From: Pacificibacter marinus
GTDB taxonomy: Bacteria; Pseudomonadota; Alphaproteobacteria; Rhodobacterales; Rhodobacteraceae
DNA length: 64,000 bases
Direction: 5' to 3'
Assembly (NCBI RefSeq): GCF_018860665.1
Contig: NZ_JAHKPK010000003.1
Span: forward strand, 82,831-146,830
Below, in pieces: positions 16,004-26,513 of this stretch. How positions within the stretch are numbered: position 1 is the stretch's first letter; each line of letters begins with the position of its first letter. The translations under genes and the position numbers were made by a program. The notes under the pieces were generated by a model, which saw nothing but the letters and a program-made list of their open reading frames with translations, was not told where the DNA came from and made no database searches.

Positions 16004-17317
16004 ATGAACATGGACGTAACCCCAAACGTGGTCGCACCGCCCCTGCCCCGCACGATTGCCGACACGGGCCTTGGCGTCGTGATGATGCGTGATATCTTGT
16101 TGAAAACGATGTTTCGCACCAATCAAGAGCAGGTGTCGAATCTGTCCAAAACCCTCTGTTTGCCGGTGAATGTCACGCAAGAGTTGGTCGATATGGTGCG
16201 CGAGCAAGGCTTGGTCGAAGCGACTGGGACTTTGGCGGCGGGGCAAGGCTCTGAAATGGGGTTTCGTCTGTCAGATACCGGCAAAGCGCGCGCGCTTGAT
16301 GCCTTATCGCAATCTGAATATTACGGCCCGATGCCGATCCCGCTTGAGGTTTACGCCGAACAAGTGAAACGCCAATCGGTGCGCAATATGCGCATCACTC
16401 GGCAGGCTTTGACCGATGCCATGGGTCATCTGATTTTGCCCCCTGACTTGCTGGACCAACTTGGGCCGGCGGTCGGCGCAGGGCGTTCTATTTTAATGTA
16501 CGGACCACCTGGCAATGGTAAGTCGTCAATCTCGAACGGTATTCGCGACGCTTTGGGTGATTTGATTTATGTGCCCCGCGCCATCGATTATCATGGTCAG
16601 GTGATCACGGTTTATGACCCTATTATTCACACCATTCGCGAAGAAAACGAAGATGATGCCTCGCAATTGCGCCGCTCTGCCAACCGTTTTGATCGCCGCT
16701 ATGTGCGCATCCAGCGCCCCACGGTGGTCACCGGTGGCGAGCTGACTCTCGACATGTTGGATCTGGTCTACAACCCCACTGCGCGCACCTATCAAGCGCC
16801 GCTTCAGCTGAAATCCAATGGTGGTATTTTCATCGTCGACGACCTTGGTCGCCAAGAAGAGCCTCCACAAAAACTGATCAACAGATGGATTGTGCCGCTC
16901 GAGGAAAACAAAGACATCTTGGCGCTACAATCGGGTGAAAAATTCGAAGTGCCCTTTGACACTTTGGTGATTTTCTCGACCAACTTTCACCCCAATGAAA
17001 TCTTCGACAAAGCGGCTTTACGGCGGATTTTCTACAAAATCAAAATCGACGGGCCTGACCAAGAGGGCTTTTTGAAAATCTTCGCAATGATGGCGCGCAA
17101 GAAAAAGATGCCGCTGGACGAGGCCTCGCTGATCTACTTGCTGAAAGAAAAATATCCAACGATTGATAGCATTTTCGCGAACTATCAGCCGATATTCCTG
17201 ATCGATCAAATGATTGCCATCTGCGAATTCGAAGGCATGCCTTACCACATGTCGCCCGACCTGATTGACCGCGCATGGGCGAATATGTTTGTGGCCGAAA
17301 GTACGTTTGATCACTAG
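16004..17317 (+). CDS. AAA-type ATPase of unknown role, tad-adjacent
   Basis: A 437-residue protein. The N-terminal 120 residues resemble a winged helix (LCLPVNVTQELVDMVREQGLVE, MGFRLSDTGKARALDAL). The ATPase core has Walker A GPPGNGKS (167-174), Walker B GGIFIVDDLGR (about 279) and a sensor region (TLVIFSTNFHP) with Arg in ALRRIFYKI. It resembles chaperone-like AAA proteins encoded near pilus genes in several alphaproteobacteria, but no specific function is known to me. ATG 16004 is preceded by GAGGA (15991-15995). It is soluble, with no signal peptide. A role in Tad assembly is only suggested by position. Confidence 0.75.
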   Translation: MNMDVTPNVVAPPLPRTIADTGLGVVMMRDILLKTMFRTNQEQVSNLSKTLCLPVNVTQELVDMVREQGLVEATGTLAAGQGSEMGFRLSDTGKARALDALSQSEYYGPMPIPLEVYAEQVKRQSVRNMRITRQALTDAMGHLILPPDLLDQLGPAVGAGRSILMYGPPGNGKSSISNGIRDALGDLIYVPRAIDYHGQVITVYDPIIHTIREENEDDASQLRRSANRFDRRYVRIQRPTVVTGGELTLDMLDLVYNPTARTYQAPLQLKSNGGIFIVDDLGRQEEPPQKLINRWIVPLEENKDILALQSGEKFEVPFDTLVIFSTNFHPNEIFDKAALRRIFYKIKIDGPDQEGFLKIFAMMARKKKMPLDEASLIYLLKEKYPTIDSIFANYQPIFLIDQMIAICEFEGMPYHMSPDLIDRAWANMFVAESTFDH

Positions 17318-17385
17318 GGGGATTGCAAAAAGCCTCTTCCCAACCCTGACCAATAGCGCCATCCTCCCCCTCAGGAGGACAAGAC

Positions 17386-18189
17386 ATGACAAAAACAGGA
17401 CTGGCTGGCGTGGGCCGTATGGGCAGTGGAATGCTGACCAATATGCGCAAAGGTGGGATTGACGCGGTGGGGTTTGATATTCGCCCAGCCGGTGAATTTG
17501 GCAATCTACCGGTGACCAATGATGCCGATGCTTTTGCAAATGGGCTGACGACACTGATCACCGTTGTGCGCGATATGGTTCAGACCGATGAAGTGCTGTT
17601 CGGCCCCCAAGGCTTTGTGCTGCGCGCCACAGATTTGGAAACCATCATTGTCTCATCGACCTTATCGCCGAAATATGTGCGCGCTTTGCGGGACCGCATT
17701 CCAGATCATATCAATTTGATTGATGCGCCGATGTCGGGCGCACAAGTCGGCGCAATAGAAGGCACGCTGGCCTTTATGGTCGGCGGCGATGATGCGCCAG
17801 TTGAAGCCGCTTGGCCCTTGTTTGAAGCGATGGGCAGCAACATCCATCGTATGGGCGGGTTTGGCGATGGCATTCAAACCAAGGTGTTGAACAATCTGCT
17901 CTGTGCTTCGCATACGGTGATGACGCGGCTGATTTTGGATTGGGCCTCGGATGCCGATCTTGATCACGGTAAGCTGCTGGCGCTGGTGGAAAAAGCCACA
18001 GGGCAAAATTGGTTCGCCTCGCGTTTCGAGCAAATCGAATTTGCCCGCCAAGGCTATGAGACGGGAAACACCGTCGCGATTTTGGAAAAAGACGTGGCTG
18101 CGGCTTTGGATGCTGCGCCTGAGGGCGCGGATACCGCCCTGCCAGAGCTGCTGAAACAGATGCTGCACAATCTGGAACCGATGGATTAG
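17386..18189 (+). CDS. NAD-binding beta-hydroxyacid dehydrogenase
   Basis: A 267-residue member of the 3-hydroxyisobutyrate / 6-phosphogluconate dehydrogenase superfamily. The N-terminal Rossmann motif reads GVGRMGSGM, the substrate loop is DAPMSGAQVGAIEGTLAFMVGG (positions about 113-134), and the catalytic Lys lies in GIQTKVLNNLL. These enzymes oxidise small beta-hydroxy acids or reduce semialdehydes; the substrate is unknown. The AGGAGG ribosome binding site is strong. It is followed by a GNAT gene after 34 bases. Confidence 0.88.
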   Translation: MTKTGLAGVGRMGSGMLTNMRKGGIDAVGFDIRPAGEFGNLPVTNDADAFANGLTTLITVVRDMVQTDEVLFGPQGFVLRATDLETIIVSSTLSPKYVRALRDRIPDHINLIDAPMSGAQVGAIEGTLAFMVGGDDAPVEAAWPLFEAMGSNIHRMGGFGDGIQTKVLNNLLCASHTVMTRLILDWASDADLDHGKLLALVEKATGQNWFASRFEQIEFARQGYETGNTVAILEKDVAAALDAAPEGADTALPELLKQMLHNLEPMD

Positions 18190-18223
18190 ATCAACATGCG
18201 GCAAAACTTATGAAAGCAAAATT

Positions 18224-18760
18224 ATGCAAGTACAGGTGATCAAAGCCGCCCCCAATGACAAGCCTGATCTGTGGCTCGCACAAAGCCGAAGTTTGGCGCA
18301 GATACTTGTCGACAGTGTGGCGGCGGGGGCGGCGATTGGTTTCATGCAGCCTTTAAGTCTTGAGGCAGCACAAGCATTTTGGCGCGACACGGTTGCGTTA
18401 AGTGTGATCCAAGGCGAACGCGATGTGCTCATAGCGGTTGAGAACAATACAGTGTTGGGTACGGTTCAATTGGTCGGGAATATGCCGCCCAACCAACCGC
18501 ATCGCGCCGAGATTGCCAAGATGATGGTTGCCCCAGAAGCGCGTCGTAAAGGCATTGGACGGGCTTTGATGCATGCCGCCTTGCGCACAGCGAAAGGCAA
18601 CGGCAAAACGCTCGTCACATTAGACACGCGCACCGGCGATGTGGCTGCACCCCTTTATGCCTCTGTCGGGTTCAAGGTCGCAGGCTCGATCCCTGATTTC
18701 GCCTATGATGCCGATGGACAGGCATTGCACGGCACCACATATATGTACTGTAAGCTGTGA
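18224..18760 (+). CDS. GNAT-family N-acetyltransferase
   Basis: A 178-residue acetyltransferase. The acetyl-CoA binding motif A appears as KMMVAPEARRKGIGRALM (about 102-119), followed by LVTLDTRTGDVAAPLYASVGFKVAG, typical for the C-terminal half of the fold. The substrate is not deducible; similar proteins are annotated as acting on small amines. It probably shares a transcript with the dehydrogenase upstream, and a strong terminator follows. Confidence 0.85.
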   Translation: MQVQVIKAAPNDKPDLWLAQSRSLAQILVDSVAAGAAIGFMQPLSLEAAQAFWRDTVALSVIQGERDVLIAVENNTVLGTVQLVGNMPPNQPHRAEIAKMMVAPEARRKGIGRALMHAALRTAKGNGKTLVTLDTRTGDVAAPLYASVGFKVAGSIPDFAYDADGQALHGTTYMYCKL

Positions 18761-18784
18761 ATCGCGAGCCTTTTTAAACAGATA

Positions 18785-18821
18785 AAAAGCCCGCGCAAGG
18801 TGCTCCTCAGCGCGGGCTTTT
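18785..18821. terminator. Bidirectional terminator
   Basis: AAAAGCCCGCGC (18785-18796) pairs perfectly with GCGCGGGCTTTT (18810-18821) around 13 bases, between the convergent GNAT gene and folD. Confidence 0.92.
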
Positions 18822-18851
18822 CTATGCGACTTGCGCTGGGTTTTGACGGCC

Positions 18852-19754
18852 TTAGGCTGTCAGACCTTCGGGTTCGGCCAAACCGTTGGCACGGCAGCAG
18901 GCGGTGACTGTATTGGCCAGCAGGCATGCGATGGTCATTGGACCTACACCACCGGGCACAGGCGTGATCGCGCCTGCGACCTCGGCGGCAGAAGCGTAAT
19001 CAACATCGCCCACAAGACGGGTTTTGCCCGCGCCACGCTCGGGCGCGTCGATGCGGTTGATGCCCACATCGATGACCACAGCACCCGGTTTGATCCAATC
19101 GCCTTTGACCATTTCAGCACGACCCACAGCGGCGACAACGATGTCAGCGCCGCGCACGACCTCTTCGATATTCTTGGTGCGTGAATGGGCGATAGTGACA
19201 GTGGCGCTGTCGCGCAGCAACAGTTGCGCCACGGGTTTGCCCACCAAATTGGACCGCCCGATGACCACAGCATTTTTACCAGACAAAGACCCTAGCTGAT
19301 CGCGCAAGAGCATCAAACAGCCAAGCGGCGTGCAGCTGACCATAGCGCGCTGACCACTGGCCAAAAGACCCGCATTCAACACATGCAAGCCGTCGACGTC
19401 TTTGGCGGGATCAATGCGGGCGACGATATCGCGTTCGGACAGATGGTCGGGCACTGGGAACTGACACAGGATGCCATGCACAGCAGGGTCGGCGTTCAAC
19501 TGGTCAATCAGCGCGTAAAGATCAGCCTCGGAGGTGTCCGCGGGCAGTTTGTGTTCAAAAGAATTCATGCCCACTTCGATGGTCGATGTGTTTTTATTGC
19601 GCACGTAAACTTCGGACGCAGGATCGGCGCCCACAAGAATTACAGCCAAGCCAGGGGTTATGCCCTGCTCTTCTTTGAGGCGCGCCACATGGGCTGCGAT
19701 TGCGCCGCGCATCGTAGCAGCAAAGGCTTTTCCGTCAATTCGGGTGGCTGTCAT
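18852..19754 (-). CDS. folD: Methylenetetrahydrofolate dehydrogenase/cyclohydrolase
   Basis: A 300-residue bifunctional FolD converting 5,10-methylene-THF to 10-formyl-THF with NADP. The catalytic Lys is in [22 protein letters not shown] precedes the DVDGLHV motif, and the NADP site shows [18 protein letters not shown] and the C-terminal [18 protein letters not shown] signature. It has full length. ATG follows AAAGGAGAC. It overlaps the chorismate mutase stop by ATGA, implying translational coupling. Confidence 0.97.
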   Translation of the reverse strand: MTATRIDGKAFAATMRGAIAAHVARLKEEQGITPGLAVILVGADPASEVYVRNKNTSTIEVGMNSFEHKLPADTSEADLYALIDQLNADPAVHGILCQFPVPDHLSERDIVARIDPAKDVDGLHVLNAGLLASGQRAMVSCTPLGCLMLLRDQLGSLSGKNAVVIGRSNLVGKPVAQLLLRDSATVTIAHSRTKNIEEVVRGADIVVAAVGRAEMVKGDWIKPGAVVIDVGINRIDAPERGAGKTRLVGDVDYASAAEVAGAITPVPGGVGPMTIACLLANTVTACCRANGLAEPEGLTA

Positions 19755-20062
19755 TCGGTGTCTCCTTTGGACATGGCCTGCTCTTCGCGGGCGATCATGT
19801 TATCAACCATCAAACGCCACATGTCAGCAGCAGTTTGCGCGTCGAATCCTTCGCGGGTCGCAAGCCGGCGCACGTTGTTCACAACCTCATTGACGCGATC
19901 GTCAATGCGCGCGGGCAGACCCACGGCAGGCTTGATCTCGGCGGCGCGATCGATGTGGCTTTGGCGGATCGACAGCATGCGGATCAGCTCAAGATCAATC
20001 TGATCAATCTGAGCACGCAGATCTGCCATTGTGTCGATGTCTTTTGGATTTCTAAGCGTCAT
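19751..20062 (-). CDS. Chorismate mutase, AroQ type
   Basis: A 103-residue all-helical chorismate mutase domain (AroQ fold): [43 protein letters not shown] with the Lys and Arg residues that bind chorismate, and the C-terminal helix [14 protein letters not shown]. It would make prephenate for Phe and Tyr. A longer in-frame start at 20203 exists, but ATG 20062 has AGAGGA six bases upstream. A further ATG at 20029 is possible. It is coupled to folD. Confidence 0.88.
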   Translation of the reverse strand: MTLRNPKDIDTMADLRAQIDQIDLELIRMLSIRQSHIDRAAEIKPAVGLPARIDDRVNEVVNNVRRLATREGFDAQTAADMWRLMVDNMIAREEQAMSKGDTE

Positions 20063-20192
20063 ATCAGGTCCTCTTATCCGCGCTTTATCATGTGGGAGGT
20101 CTTGAGGAAAGAGGCCGCATGGCCGCGGCCAAAATCGCGACGCTTCACCCGCCAGTGCAGATTGATGATGTTTTGCCCTAAGCGACTCATAA

Positions 20193-20220
20193 AAAAACCG
20201 CACCCTAAGGCACGGTTTTT
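20193..20220 (-). terminator. ftsH terminator
   Basis: Read on the minus strand, AAAACCGTGCC pairs with GGTGCGGTTTT (two G·U pairs) around TTAG, followed by T residues. It lies 22 bases after the ftsH stop. Confidence 0.75.
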
Positions 20221-20241
20221 AAATTCATATAGTGACACAGA

Positions 20242-22176
20242 TTACTCTGGTGTCCCCGCATCAGAGGCATCCGTATCTGGCGTCTCTGATTTCGGCGCGT
20301 CCAGTTTACGTTTACGCGTTTTAGGCACGGCCATCAAAGAGGGCTTGTCTTTGTCGGTCTCATCGTCCGCGTTTTCATCCACGTGAGGTGATTCACCTTT
20401 CATCACGCGTTTGATCTCGTCGCCAGTGAGGGTCTCATATTCAAGCAAGCCTTGCGCCAGACGTTCAAATTCTTCGCTGTTTTCTTCGAGAATTTGATAG
20501 GCACGCTCATAGCCCGCTTGGATAAAGTTTTTGACTTCTTCCTCGACCATTTCTTTGGTCGCAGCTGACATTGAAAACCCGCCAGCGCCGCCGCTGTAGC
20601 CTTCATGCGCTTCGGTGTAATCGATATTGCCGACCTTGTCTGACATGCCCCAGCGCAAGATCATCGCACGCGCCAAGCCAGACGCCTGTTGAATGTCGCC
20701 TGCGGGACCGTTGGACACTTGGTCCGCACCGTATTTGATGATTTCAGCCGCTTTGCCCGCCATGGTCATCGCCAAGCGTTGATGGCACTCGTCTTTGAAC
20801 ATGTTCAAGCGATCCATTTCAGGCAGGCTCATCACCATCCCCAAAGCAGAGCCGCGTGGAATAATCGTCGCTTTGTAGACAGGATCACATTTCGGCAAGA
20901 TGATGCCAACAATGGCGTGGCCCGCTTCGTGGTAAGCCGTCATTTCTTTTTGCTCAGGCGTCATAACCATAGAGCGACGTTCCGCGCCCATCATGACCTT
21001 GTCTTTGGCAGATTCAAAATCGACCATAGTGACAACATTGCGTCCGATACGCGCGGCCATCAAAGCGGCCTCGTTCACAAGATTGGCCAGATCGGCACCC
21101 GAAAACCCCGGTGTACCACGCGCGATGATGCGCAGATCAACCGCAGGTCCAAGAGGGATTTTACGCGCATGCACGCCCAAAATTTTCTCGCGACCTTTGA
21201 TGTCTGGGTTTGGCACGGTGACTTGGCGGTCAAAACGACCCGGGCGCAGCAAGGCAGGGTCAAGAACGTCACGACGGTTGGTCGCAGCCACGATGATCAC
21301 GCCTTCATTGGCTTCAAAGCCATCCATCTCAACCAGCAATTGGTTAAGCGTTTGCTCACGTTCGTCATTGCCGCCACCATGGCCAGCCCCACGGGCACGG
21401 CCCACGGCGTCGATTTCATCGATAAAGACGATACATGGCGCGTTTTTCTTGGCTTGTTCGAACATATCGCGCACACGAGAGGCACCGACACCGACGAACA
21501 TCTCAACAAAGTCAGAGCCTGAGATGGTAAAGAATGGCACGCCAGCTTCGCCCGCAATCGCACGCGCCAGCAAGGTTTTACCAGTACCGGGAGGGCCAAC
21601 AAGCAAAGCGCCTTTTGGAATTTTACCGCCAAGGCGTGAATATTTTTGCGGATTGCGCAGGAATTCGACGATCTCTTCCAGCTCTTCTTTGGCCTCGTCG
21701 ATGCCGGCGACATCATCAAATGTCACGCGTCCGGCTTTTTCGGTCAAAAGCTTGGCTTTCGATTTGCCAAAGCCCATCGCCCCGCCTTTACCGCCGCCTT
21801 GCATGCGGTTCATGAAGAAAATCCAAACACCGATGATCAAGATGAAAGGCAAAAAGGTGATCAACAAAGATGTCAGACCGCTTTGCTTTTGCGCCTTGCC
21901 TTTGACGTTCACGCCCTTGTCGACCAAGGTGCGCGCCAAATCGTCATCGCCTGGGTTGATGACATAAAAGTCCGAGCCATCCGACAGGGTGTAATTGACC
22001 TTCTCGCCATTGATATAGGCCGAGGTGACAGTACCAGAATCAACACTGGACATAAATTCGGAATAATTGGTTTCATTCGTCGCCAAAGATGATTGACTGC
22101 CACCGATGACGTTGAACAACGCCACCACCAGCATCAACAGCACCAGCCAAAAAGCGAGATTTCGTGCATTACCCAA
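20242..22176 (-). CDS. ftsH: ATP-dependent zinc metalloprotease FtsH
   Basis: A 644-residue membrane protease that degrades unneeded membrane and short-lived cytoplasmic proteins. It has an N-terminal helix (about 8-24), a periplasmic domain, a second helix (about 100-121), then the AAA module with Walker A GPPGTGKT (194-201) and Walker B VFIDEIDA (250-257), and zinc site HEAGH (416-420). The open frame extends to 22245, but TTG 22176 is chosen: AGGAG sits seven bases upstream and the product then begins M-GNARN like other alphaproteobacterial FtsH. The acidic C-terminal tail is variable. Confidence 0.96.
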   Translation of the reverse strand: MGNARNLAFWLVLLMLVVALFNVIGGSQSSLATNETNYSEFMSSVDSGTVTSAYINGEKVNYTLSDGSDFYVINPGDDDLARTLVDKGVNVKGKAQKQSGLTSLLITFLPFILIIGVWIFFMNRMQGGGKGGAMGFGKSKAKLLTEKAGRVTFDDVAGIDEAKEELEEIVEFLRNPQKYSRLGGKIPKGALLVGPPGTGKTLLARAIAGEAGVPFFTISGSDFVEMFVGVGASRVRDMFEQAKKNAPCIVFIDEIDAVGRARGAGHGGGNDEREQTLNQLLVEMDGFEANEGVIIVAATNRRDVLDPALLRPGRFDRQVTVPNPDIKGREKILGVHARKIPLGPAVDLRIIARGTPGFSGADLANLVNEAALMAARIGRNVVTMVDFESAKDKVMMGAERRSMVMTPEQKEMTAYHEAGHAIVGIILPKCDPVYKATIIPRGSALGMVMSLPEMDRLNMFKDECHQRLAMTMAGKAAEIIKYGADQVSNGPAGDIQQASGLARAMILRWGMSDKVGNIDYTEAHEGYSGGAGGFSMSAATKEMVEEEVKNFIQAGYERAYQILEENSEEFERLAQGLLEYETLTGDEIKRVMKGESPHVDENADDETDKDKPSLMAVPKTRKRKLDAPKSETPDTDASDAGTPE

Positions 22177-22255
22177 AACAGGTCTCCTCGAAAATTCAGA
22201 CTCAGCGCGGAGGCGCTGAGCGGTTTCCCTTAAAATAGGGATCAATGGGGTAAGT

Positions 22256-23539
22256 TCAATGCGATAAAAGCGATGTAAACGCGTGACCGCGTGGATGGAT
22301 CAATTTTGCATGGATAGATTGAGCGGCAACCCCCACCGGAACGCTTGGATCAGCCAAGGGAGCAGCAATCAAATCATCGCCTGAAAACACCGCAGGCGTG
22401 GACTTTAAGCTCTCTCTGGGCGCTCCCCCCTCTACGCGCGCCCCTAGTTTTTGCAAACCGTCTTCGCCCAAAGCCCGTACGATCAAACCATCTGATTTGT
22501 CGCAGGTTATCTGCCAGCGATTGTCCCAAATCCCGTTTGGAATGCTCACTTCGTCTTGCACAGCCGAAAATTCACGACACAGGCGCAAGGATTGCGCGTC
22601 TCCGATCAAGCGCACCCCGTGCAGAGTCGCATGTTGACCGCGAAGCATCGCAGACATGAATTCTTGTAATTTCAACCCGCGCGGCCCGTAATCGGCGGAT
22701 GAAATCCACTTGAGCGCATGAGAAACAAGGCGGCGATTGATCTCGGGGGCGCCTTGGGAAAAGCCTTTGCGATCAATGATCAAATCGCCATTGTCTTCAA
22801 CCATGCAATCAATCGCATGATCATGGGTCGTCACATCCAGCACTGAACGCACTTGCGACAGGTGATCCATCACCCGCCCCACCACATGAGAATCGATGCC
22901 CAAATCCGTCAGCGCCGCCATGGCTTTGCGCGCTTTTACACGGTCGTAGGTTTCGTCATCATTGCTGGGATCATCAATCCAAGGTTGGCGCAGATCGCGC
23001 AAGTACTGGCGCAGCTCACACCGTTCTTGCATCAGCAAAGGTCGCACCCATGTGATCCCGTCCGCTTGCCTGCGCCGTTGCATTCCCGTCAGCCCATCAA
23101 TGCCAGACGCCCGCGCCAAACGCATGAAAAAGGTCTCTGCCTGATCATCGGCAGTGTGCCCCAGTGCGATGGTATCAATATCGTTGTCCTTGGCCCAATC
23201 CGCCATCAAACCGTAGCGCGCACGGCGGGCAGCGTCCTGCAGATTGCCTGCGCCACTCCAATCGGTCCAGTTCAATGTACTGTGTTTGATTTTCAGGCTT
23301 TCACAGGTCTCAGCCACAAATTCCGCTTCGCGTGCGGCATCCGCGCGCAAGCCGTGATTGACCGTGACAGCAGACAGGCGCACCCGCTGCTCTTGGCCCC
23401 AATCGGCCATCAAGCGCAGCAAAGCCATGGAATCCCCGCCGCCGGACACAGCAATACCGACATGGTTGGGTTTCTCGAAAGTGAAAGCGGAGGCAAAAAA
23501 ATGTTTCAGCATCGCGCTGTGGGTGTCTGTCTGAACCAT
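22256..23539 (-). CDS. tilS: tRNA(Ile)-lysidine synthase
   Basis: A 427-residue TilS, which converts C34 of tRNA-Ile(CAU) to lysidine so that it reads AUA. The PP-loop SGGGDS is at residues 32-37, followed by VNHGLR and [16 protein letters not shown], the usual TilS N-terminal core. The C-terminal half is divergent. The frame begins at TTG 23554; ATG 23539 is preferred, although no clear ribosome binding site is seen for either. It lies between cpoB and ftsH on the same strand. Confidence 0.93.
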   Translation of the reverse strand: MVQTDTHSAMLKHFFASAFTFEKPNHVGIAVSGGGDSMALLRLMADWGQEQRVRLSAVTVNHGLRADAAREAEFVAETCESLKIKHSTLNWTDWSGAGNLQDAARRARYGLMADWAKDNDIDTIALGHTADDQAETFFMRLARASGIDGLTGMQRRRQADGITWVRPLLMQERCELRQYLRDLRQPWIDDPSNDDETYDRVKARKAMAALTDLGIDSHVVGRVMDHLSQVRSVLDVTTHDHAIDCMVEDNGDLIIDRKGFSQGAPEINRRLVSHALKWISSADYGPRGLKLQEFMSAMLRGQHATLHGVRLIGDAQSLRLCREFSAVQDEVSIPNGIWDNRWQITCDKSDGLIVRALGEDGLQKLGARVEGGAPRESLKSTPAVFSGDDLIAAPLADPSVPVGVAAQSIHAKLIHPRGHAFTSLLSH

Positions 23540-23613
23540 AATAACGTTATGCAATCACATCAATAAAATGACCAAGCGGCGCACCGCATGGTCCAATACT
23601 TAAAAGCATGTAT

Positions 23614-24483
23614 TTACTGGCACCCAAGAGTTTGACGCGCGGTTTGCGCCTCATTTGCCTCAGATGATCCAGAAAAACGACTGCCCACTTCAGCCAGCAT
23701 CACACAGCCCTTATCCACATGCCCCAAAGCCGCCATCGCGCCCCCAAGACGCAACAAGGCCGCAGGAGCGCGCACGCCGTCGGACGAGATGTTGAAACTG
23801 TCCAAATAAGACCGCGCGGCTTCCGTGGTCTGGCCCAATTTGCTCAAGGCTTCGCCGCGCATGAAATGCGCTTCGCTGGTCAAAAATCCGCCAGTGTAGT
23901 TTTGCGCAAACGTGCCAAAGGCATCGGCAGCCACCTCATAGGATCCCGCGTCATAAGCGGCTTGAGCTGCATCAAAATCGGCTTGTTCGGCTTCGGCCAA
24001 TTGACCACCGCCACCATCCATCGGCGCCTCTGATCCTGGCCCGACAGCGACGACATCGCTGGCTCCGCTTGAAGGTTCAACCCCGCCAAGCGGTTCCAAA
24101 ACGGGCAAATTGCCAATGTCACAACCGGCCTCCATATCGCAGATACGGAAATTCAGATCATCAAGCTGACGTGTGCCATCGGCTACAATGCGGTCGATGC
24201 GAAATTCAAGCTGTTCCATCTTGGCTGTTAATTTGGTGAGACTGCTTTCCATCAAATCAACACGTTCCAAGGTGGACGCGCCGCCAAAAGCAGTATTCGG
24301 CGCGCCAGTCGTGGACAGTTCACGTTTCAATTTAAGCAGCTCAACCGACAAGACAGCGGCCTCTTGCCGGATATCCGCCAAGGTCTGCGCATCTTGTGCG
24401 ACGGCACCTTGCACGCCCGCGCCAAAGCTCAGACCAGCACCGAGGCCAAACATCACCACAGTCGTCATCAAAATGCGTTTCAT
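23614..24483 (-). CDS. cpoB: Cell division coordinator CpoB (YbgF)
   Basis: A 289-residue periplasmic protein with a signal peptide (about 1-30), a coiled-coil trimerisation region (about 32-105, with heptad-like ELLKLKREL and LTKLTAKMEQLEFRIDRI), a Gly/Ser/Pro linker and a C-terminal TPR domain (about 165-285; ADFDAAQAAYDAGSYEVAADAF). CpoB works with Tol-Pal to coordinate outer-membrane constriction and peptidoglycan synthesis. ATG 24483 follows AAAGGTGG; the longer frame to 24519 lacks a signal peptide start. Confidence 0.93.
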   Translation of the reverse strand: MKRILMTTVVMFGLGAGLSFGAGVQGAVAQDAQTLADIRQEAAVLSVELLKLKRELSTTGAPNTAFGGASTLERVDLMESSLTKLTAKMEQLEFRIDRIVADGTRQLDDLNFRICDMEAGCDIGNLPVLEPLGGVEPSSGASDVVAVGPGSEAPMDGGGGQLAEAEQADFDAAQAAYDAGSYEVAADAFGTFAQNYTGGFLTSEAHFMRGEALSKLGQTTEAARSYLDSFNISSDGVRAPAALLRLGGAMAALGHVDKGCVMLAEVGSRFSGSSEANEAQTARQTLGCQ

Positions 24484-24523
24484 ACCGCCACCTTTTGCCA
24501 GTTTATTGCGCCTATACAAGGCC

Positions 24524-25075
24524 TTAGCTTACGCCAGCGCCCGCCGCCAAAACAGTCACAGCGCGACGGTTTTGTGCATAACAGCTCTCGTCGGAACACA
24601 CCGCGATGGGGCGTTCTTTGCCGTATGTGATTGGTTTAAGACGCGATGGGTTCACCCCTTGCGAGATCAAGAAATCTTGCACCGCAGCGGCGCGGCGGCT
24701 GCCAAGAGCCAAGTTGTAATCGCGTGTGCCTTGCTCATCGGCATGACCTTCGATGATCGCGGTGTAACCAGGGTTGGCCAACAACCACTGCGCTTGCTGC
24801 GTCAATTGTCCGCGTGCGCTGTCTGTCAATGTGGACTGGTCCACAAGGAACAACACACGATCACCAATAGTTTGGTTGAAATATGCAGTCGAGGTCGGAT
24901 CGTTGATCGATCCTGCGATAATGCCGCCATTCGCGCCAGCTGCGCCAGCACCCGCACCGCCCGCGCCAAAGCGGTCAGGGTTGGTACAGGCCGTCAAAGC
25001 CAGTGCGGACATCAAAACAAAAGCGGCCACGCGGGGGGGGCTTTTGCGCGATTGTGTGGAAAGTGTCTGTGTCAT
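24524..25075 (-). CDS. pal: Peptidoglycan-associated lipoprotein Pal
   Basis: A 183-residue outer-membrane lipoprotein with lipobox LTAC (Cys30), a Gly/Ala-rich linker (about 37-52) and an OmpA-type domain (about 70-180: VLFLVDQSTLTDSARGQL, IEGHADEQGTRDYNLALGSRRAAAV). It tethers the outer membrane to peptidoglycan and binds TolB. The AAAGGA ribosome binding site is at proper spacing. A disulfide-capable C-terminal stretch with two Cys (AVCSDESCYAQNRRAV) is present, as in relatives. Confidence 0.96.
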   Translation of the reverse strand: MTQTLSTQSRKSPPRVAAFVLMSALALTACTNPDRFGAGGAGAGAAGANGGIIAGSINDPTSTAYFNQTIGDRVLFLVDQSTLTDSARGQLTQQAQWLLANPGYTAIIEGHADEQGTRDYNLALGSRRAAAVQDFLISQGVNPSRLKPITYGKERPIAVCSDESCYAQNRRAVTVLAAGAGVS

Positions 25076-25160
25076 TTGGTCATCCTTTGCGGAATTTAAC
25101 GCTGCTCATTTTAGGCAAGTATAGCACCCCGCAAACCCTTTGGGGAGTGGGGCAGGTTCA

Positions 25161-26513
25161 CTATTTTAACAGGGGCGACCACGCCGGATCAGAAGCGCCA
25201 GAATTGGTCGGAACGCGGCGCAGATTGCGTCCTGAAATGTCCACGGAATACAATGCGGATTCCCCTGTGGCTCCTTGAGTTTCACGGGTGAACATGATCA
25301 CGCGCCCATTGGGTGCCCATGTTGGCCCCTCGTCCAAAAAGGACGCGGTCAACAGACGCTCTTCGGACCCATCCGTGCGCATCACGCCGATATGGAAACG
25401 CCCATTGGCTTGCTTTGTAAAGGCGACCAAATCCCCGCGCGGCGACCACACAGGCGTGCCATAACGCCCTTGGCCAAAGGAAATGCGCTTCGCATCGCCG
25501 CCAGCTGCATCCATGATGTAAATCTGCTGCGTACCAGAGCGGTCACTTTCAAAGACGATCTTTGATCCATCTGGTGAAAACGACGGCGCAGTTTCAATCG
25601 CAGGCGTATTGGTCAAACGCGCCACCTGACCAGATGCGATGTCCATGCGGTACAAATCGGTGTTGGACCCCGTGGACACAGAATAGACCACAGAGCGCCC
25701 ATCAGGTGAAAAGCGTGGCGCAAACGACATGCTTTCAGTCGGCACAGGTAACCTGCGACGGGTCACGGTGCCCACATCCAACATCATAATTTGCGGAAAG
25801 CCACTTTCATAAGATGTGTACAAAACGCGGTCGCCTGTGGGCGAAAAGCGTGGCGCCAAAACGATGGCAGAGGCATCAGTGAGATATTGCACATTCGCGC
25901 CATCGTAATCCATCACAGCCAAGCGTTTTTGACGGGCTTGCTTTGATCCGGCCTCAGACACGAACACCACGCGACTGTCGAAATATGCGCCCTCGCCGGT
26001 GATCCGACTGTAAACCACATCGGCCACTTTATGCGCGATGCGACGCCAACTGTTGGTGGATCCTCCCAGCTGCATTCCAGACCCCAGTTGCCCGTCATTG
26101 AACACATCAAACACACGGAATTTGACCGACAAATTTCCGCCCGCATCCACGGACACAGCCCCTGTGACCAACCCTTGCACGTTGATCGCTTTCCAATCGG
26201 CATATTGCACGGGACTCTCGAATGAGGTGATCTTGGAAATATAAGCGCTGTCAGGCACTTCGCGGAACAGGCCCGTCCCCACAAGATCGGCGGCGATCAC
26301 ATCTGAAATTTGTTTTGCAAATTCCGCAGCTTGTGCCGTTTCCACAATAAAATCAGGCACGGCCACAGGCAAGGGTTCGATCACACCTTGGGTGATTTCG
26401 ATTTTAAGCGGGCCTTGATCTTGGGCCATCAATGGCGTGGCAGCCCCGAACACACAGGCTGCGGTGAAAGCCGTTGCGGCCAGGCGACGGACATAGGCTG
26501 AAAGTTGGATCAT
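25161..26513 (-). CDS. tolB: Tol-Pal protein TolB
   Basis: A 450-residue periplasmic beta-propeller protein with a signal peptide (to about residue 30, PLMAQD), an N-terminal domain with [20 protein letters not shown], and a C-terminal six-bladed propeller with repeated FSPDGxxxxY motifs ([42 protein letters not shown]). It links Pal with the TolQRA motor. Its start overlaps the tolA stop (ATGA). Confidence 0.96.
   Translation of the reverse strand: MIQLSAYVRRLAATAFTAACVFGAATPLMAQDQGPLKIEITQGVIEPLPVAVPDFIVETAQAAEFAKQISDVIAADLVGTGLFREVPDSAYISKITSFESPVQYADWKAINVQGLVTGAVSVDAGGNLSVKFRVFDVFNDGQLGSGMQLGGSTNSWRRIAHKVADVVYSRITGEGAYFDSRVVFVSEAGSKQARQKRLAVMDYDGANVQYLTDASAIVLAPRFSPTGDRVLYTSYESGFPQIMMLDVGTVTRRRLPVPTESMSFAPRFSPDGRSVVYSVSTGSNTDLYRMDIASGQVARLTNTPAIETAPSFSPDGSKIVFESDRSGTQQIYIMDAAGGDAKRISFGQGRYGTPVWSPRGDLVAFTKQANGRFHIGVMRTDGSEERLLTASFLDEGPTWAPNGRVIMFTRETQGATGESALYSVDISGRNLRRVPTNSGASDPAWSPLLK

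Noticed and set aside
20689..21967. Two long plus-strand frames opposite ftsH
   Set aside because: They mirror the codon structure of ftsH on the other strand; composition is His/Arg/Ser-rich and no family fits.
22853..23566. Plus-strand frame of 237 codons opposite tilS
   Set aside because: A shadow of the well-supported tilS gene.
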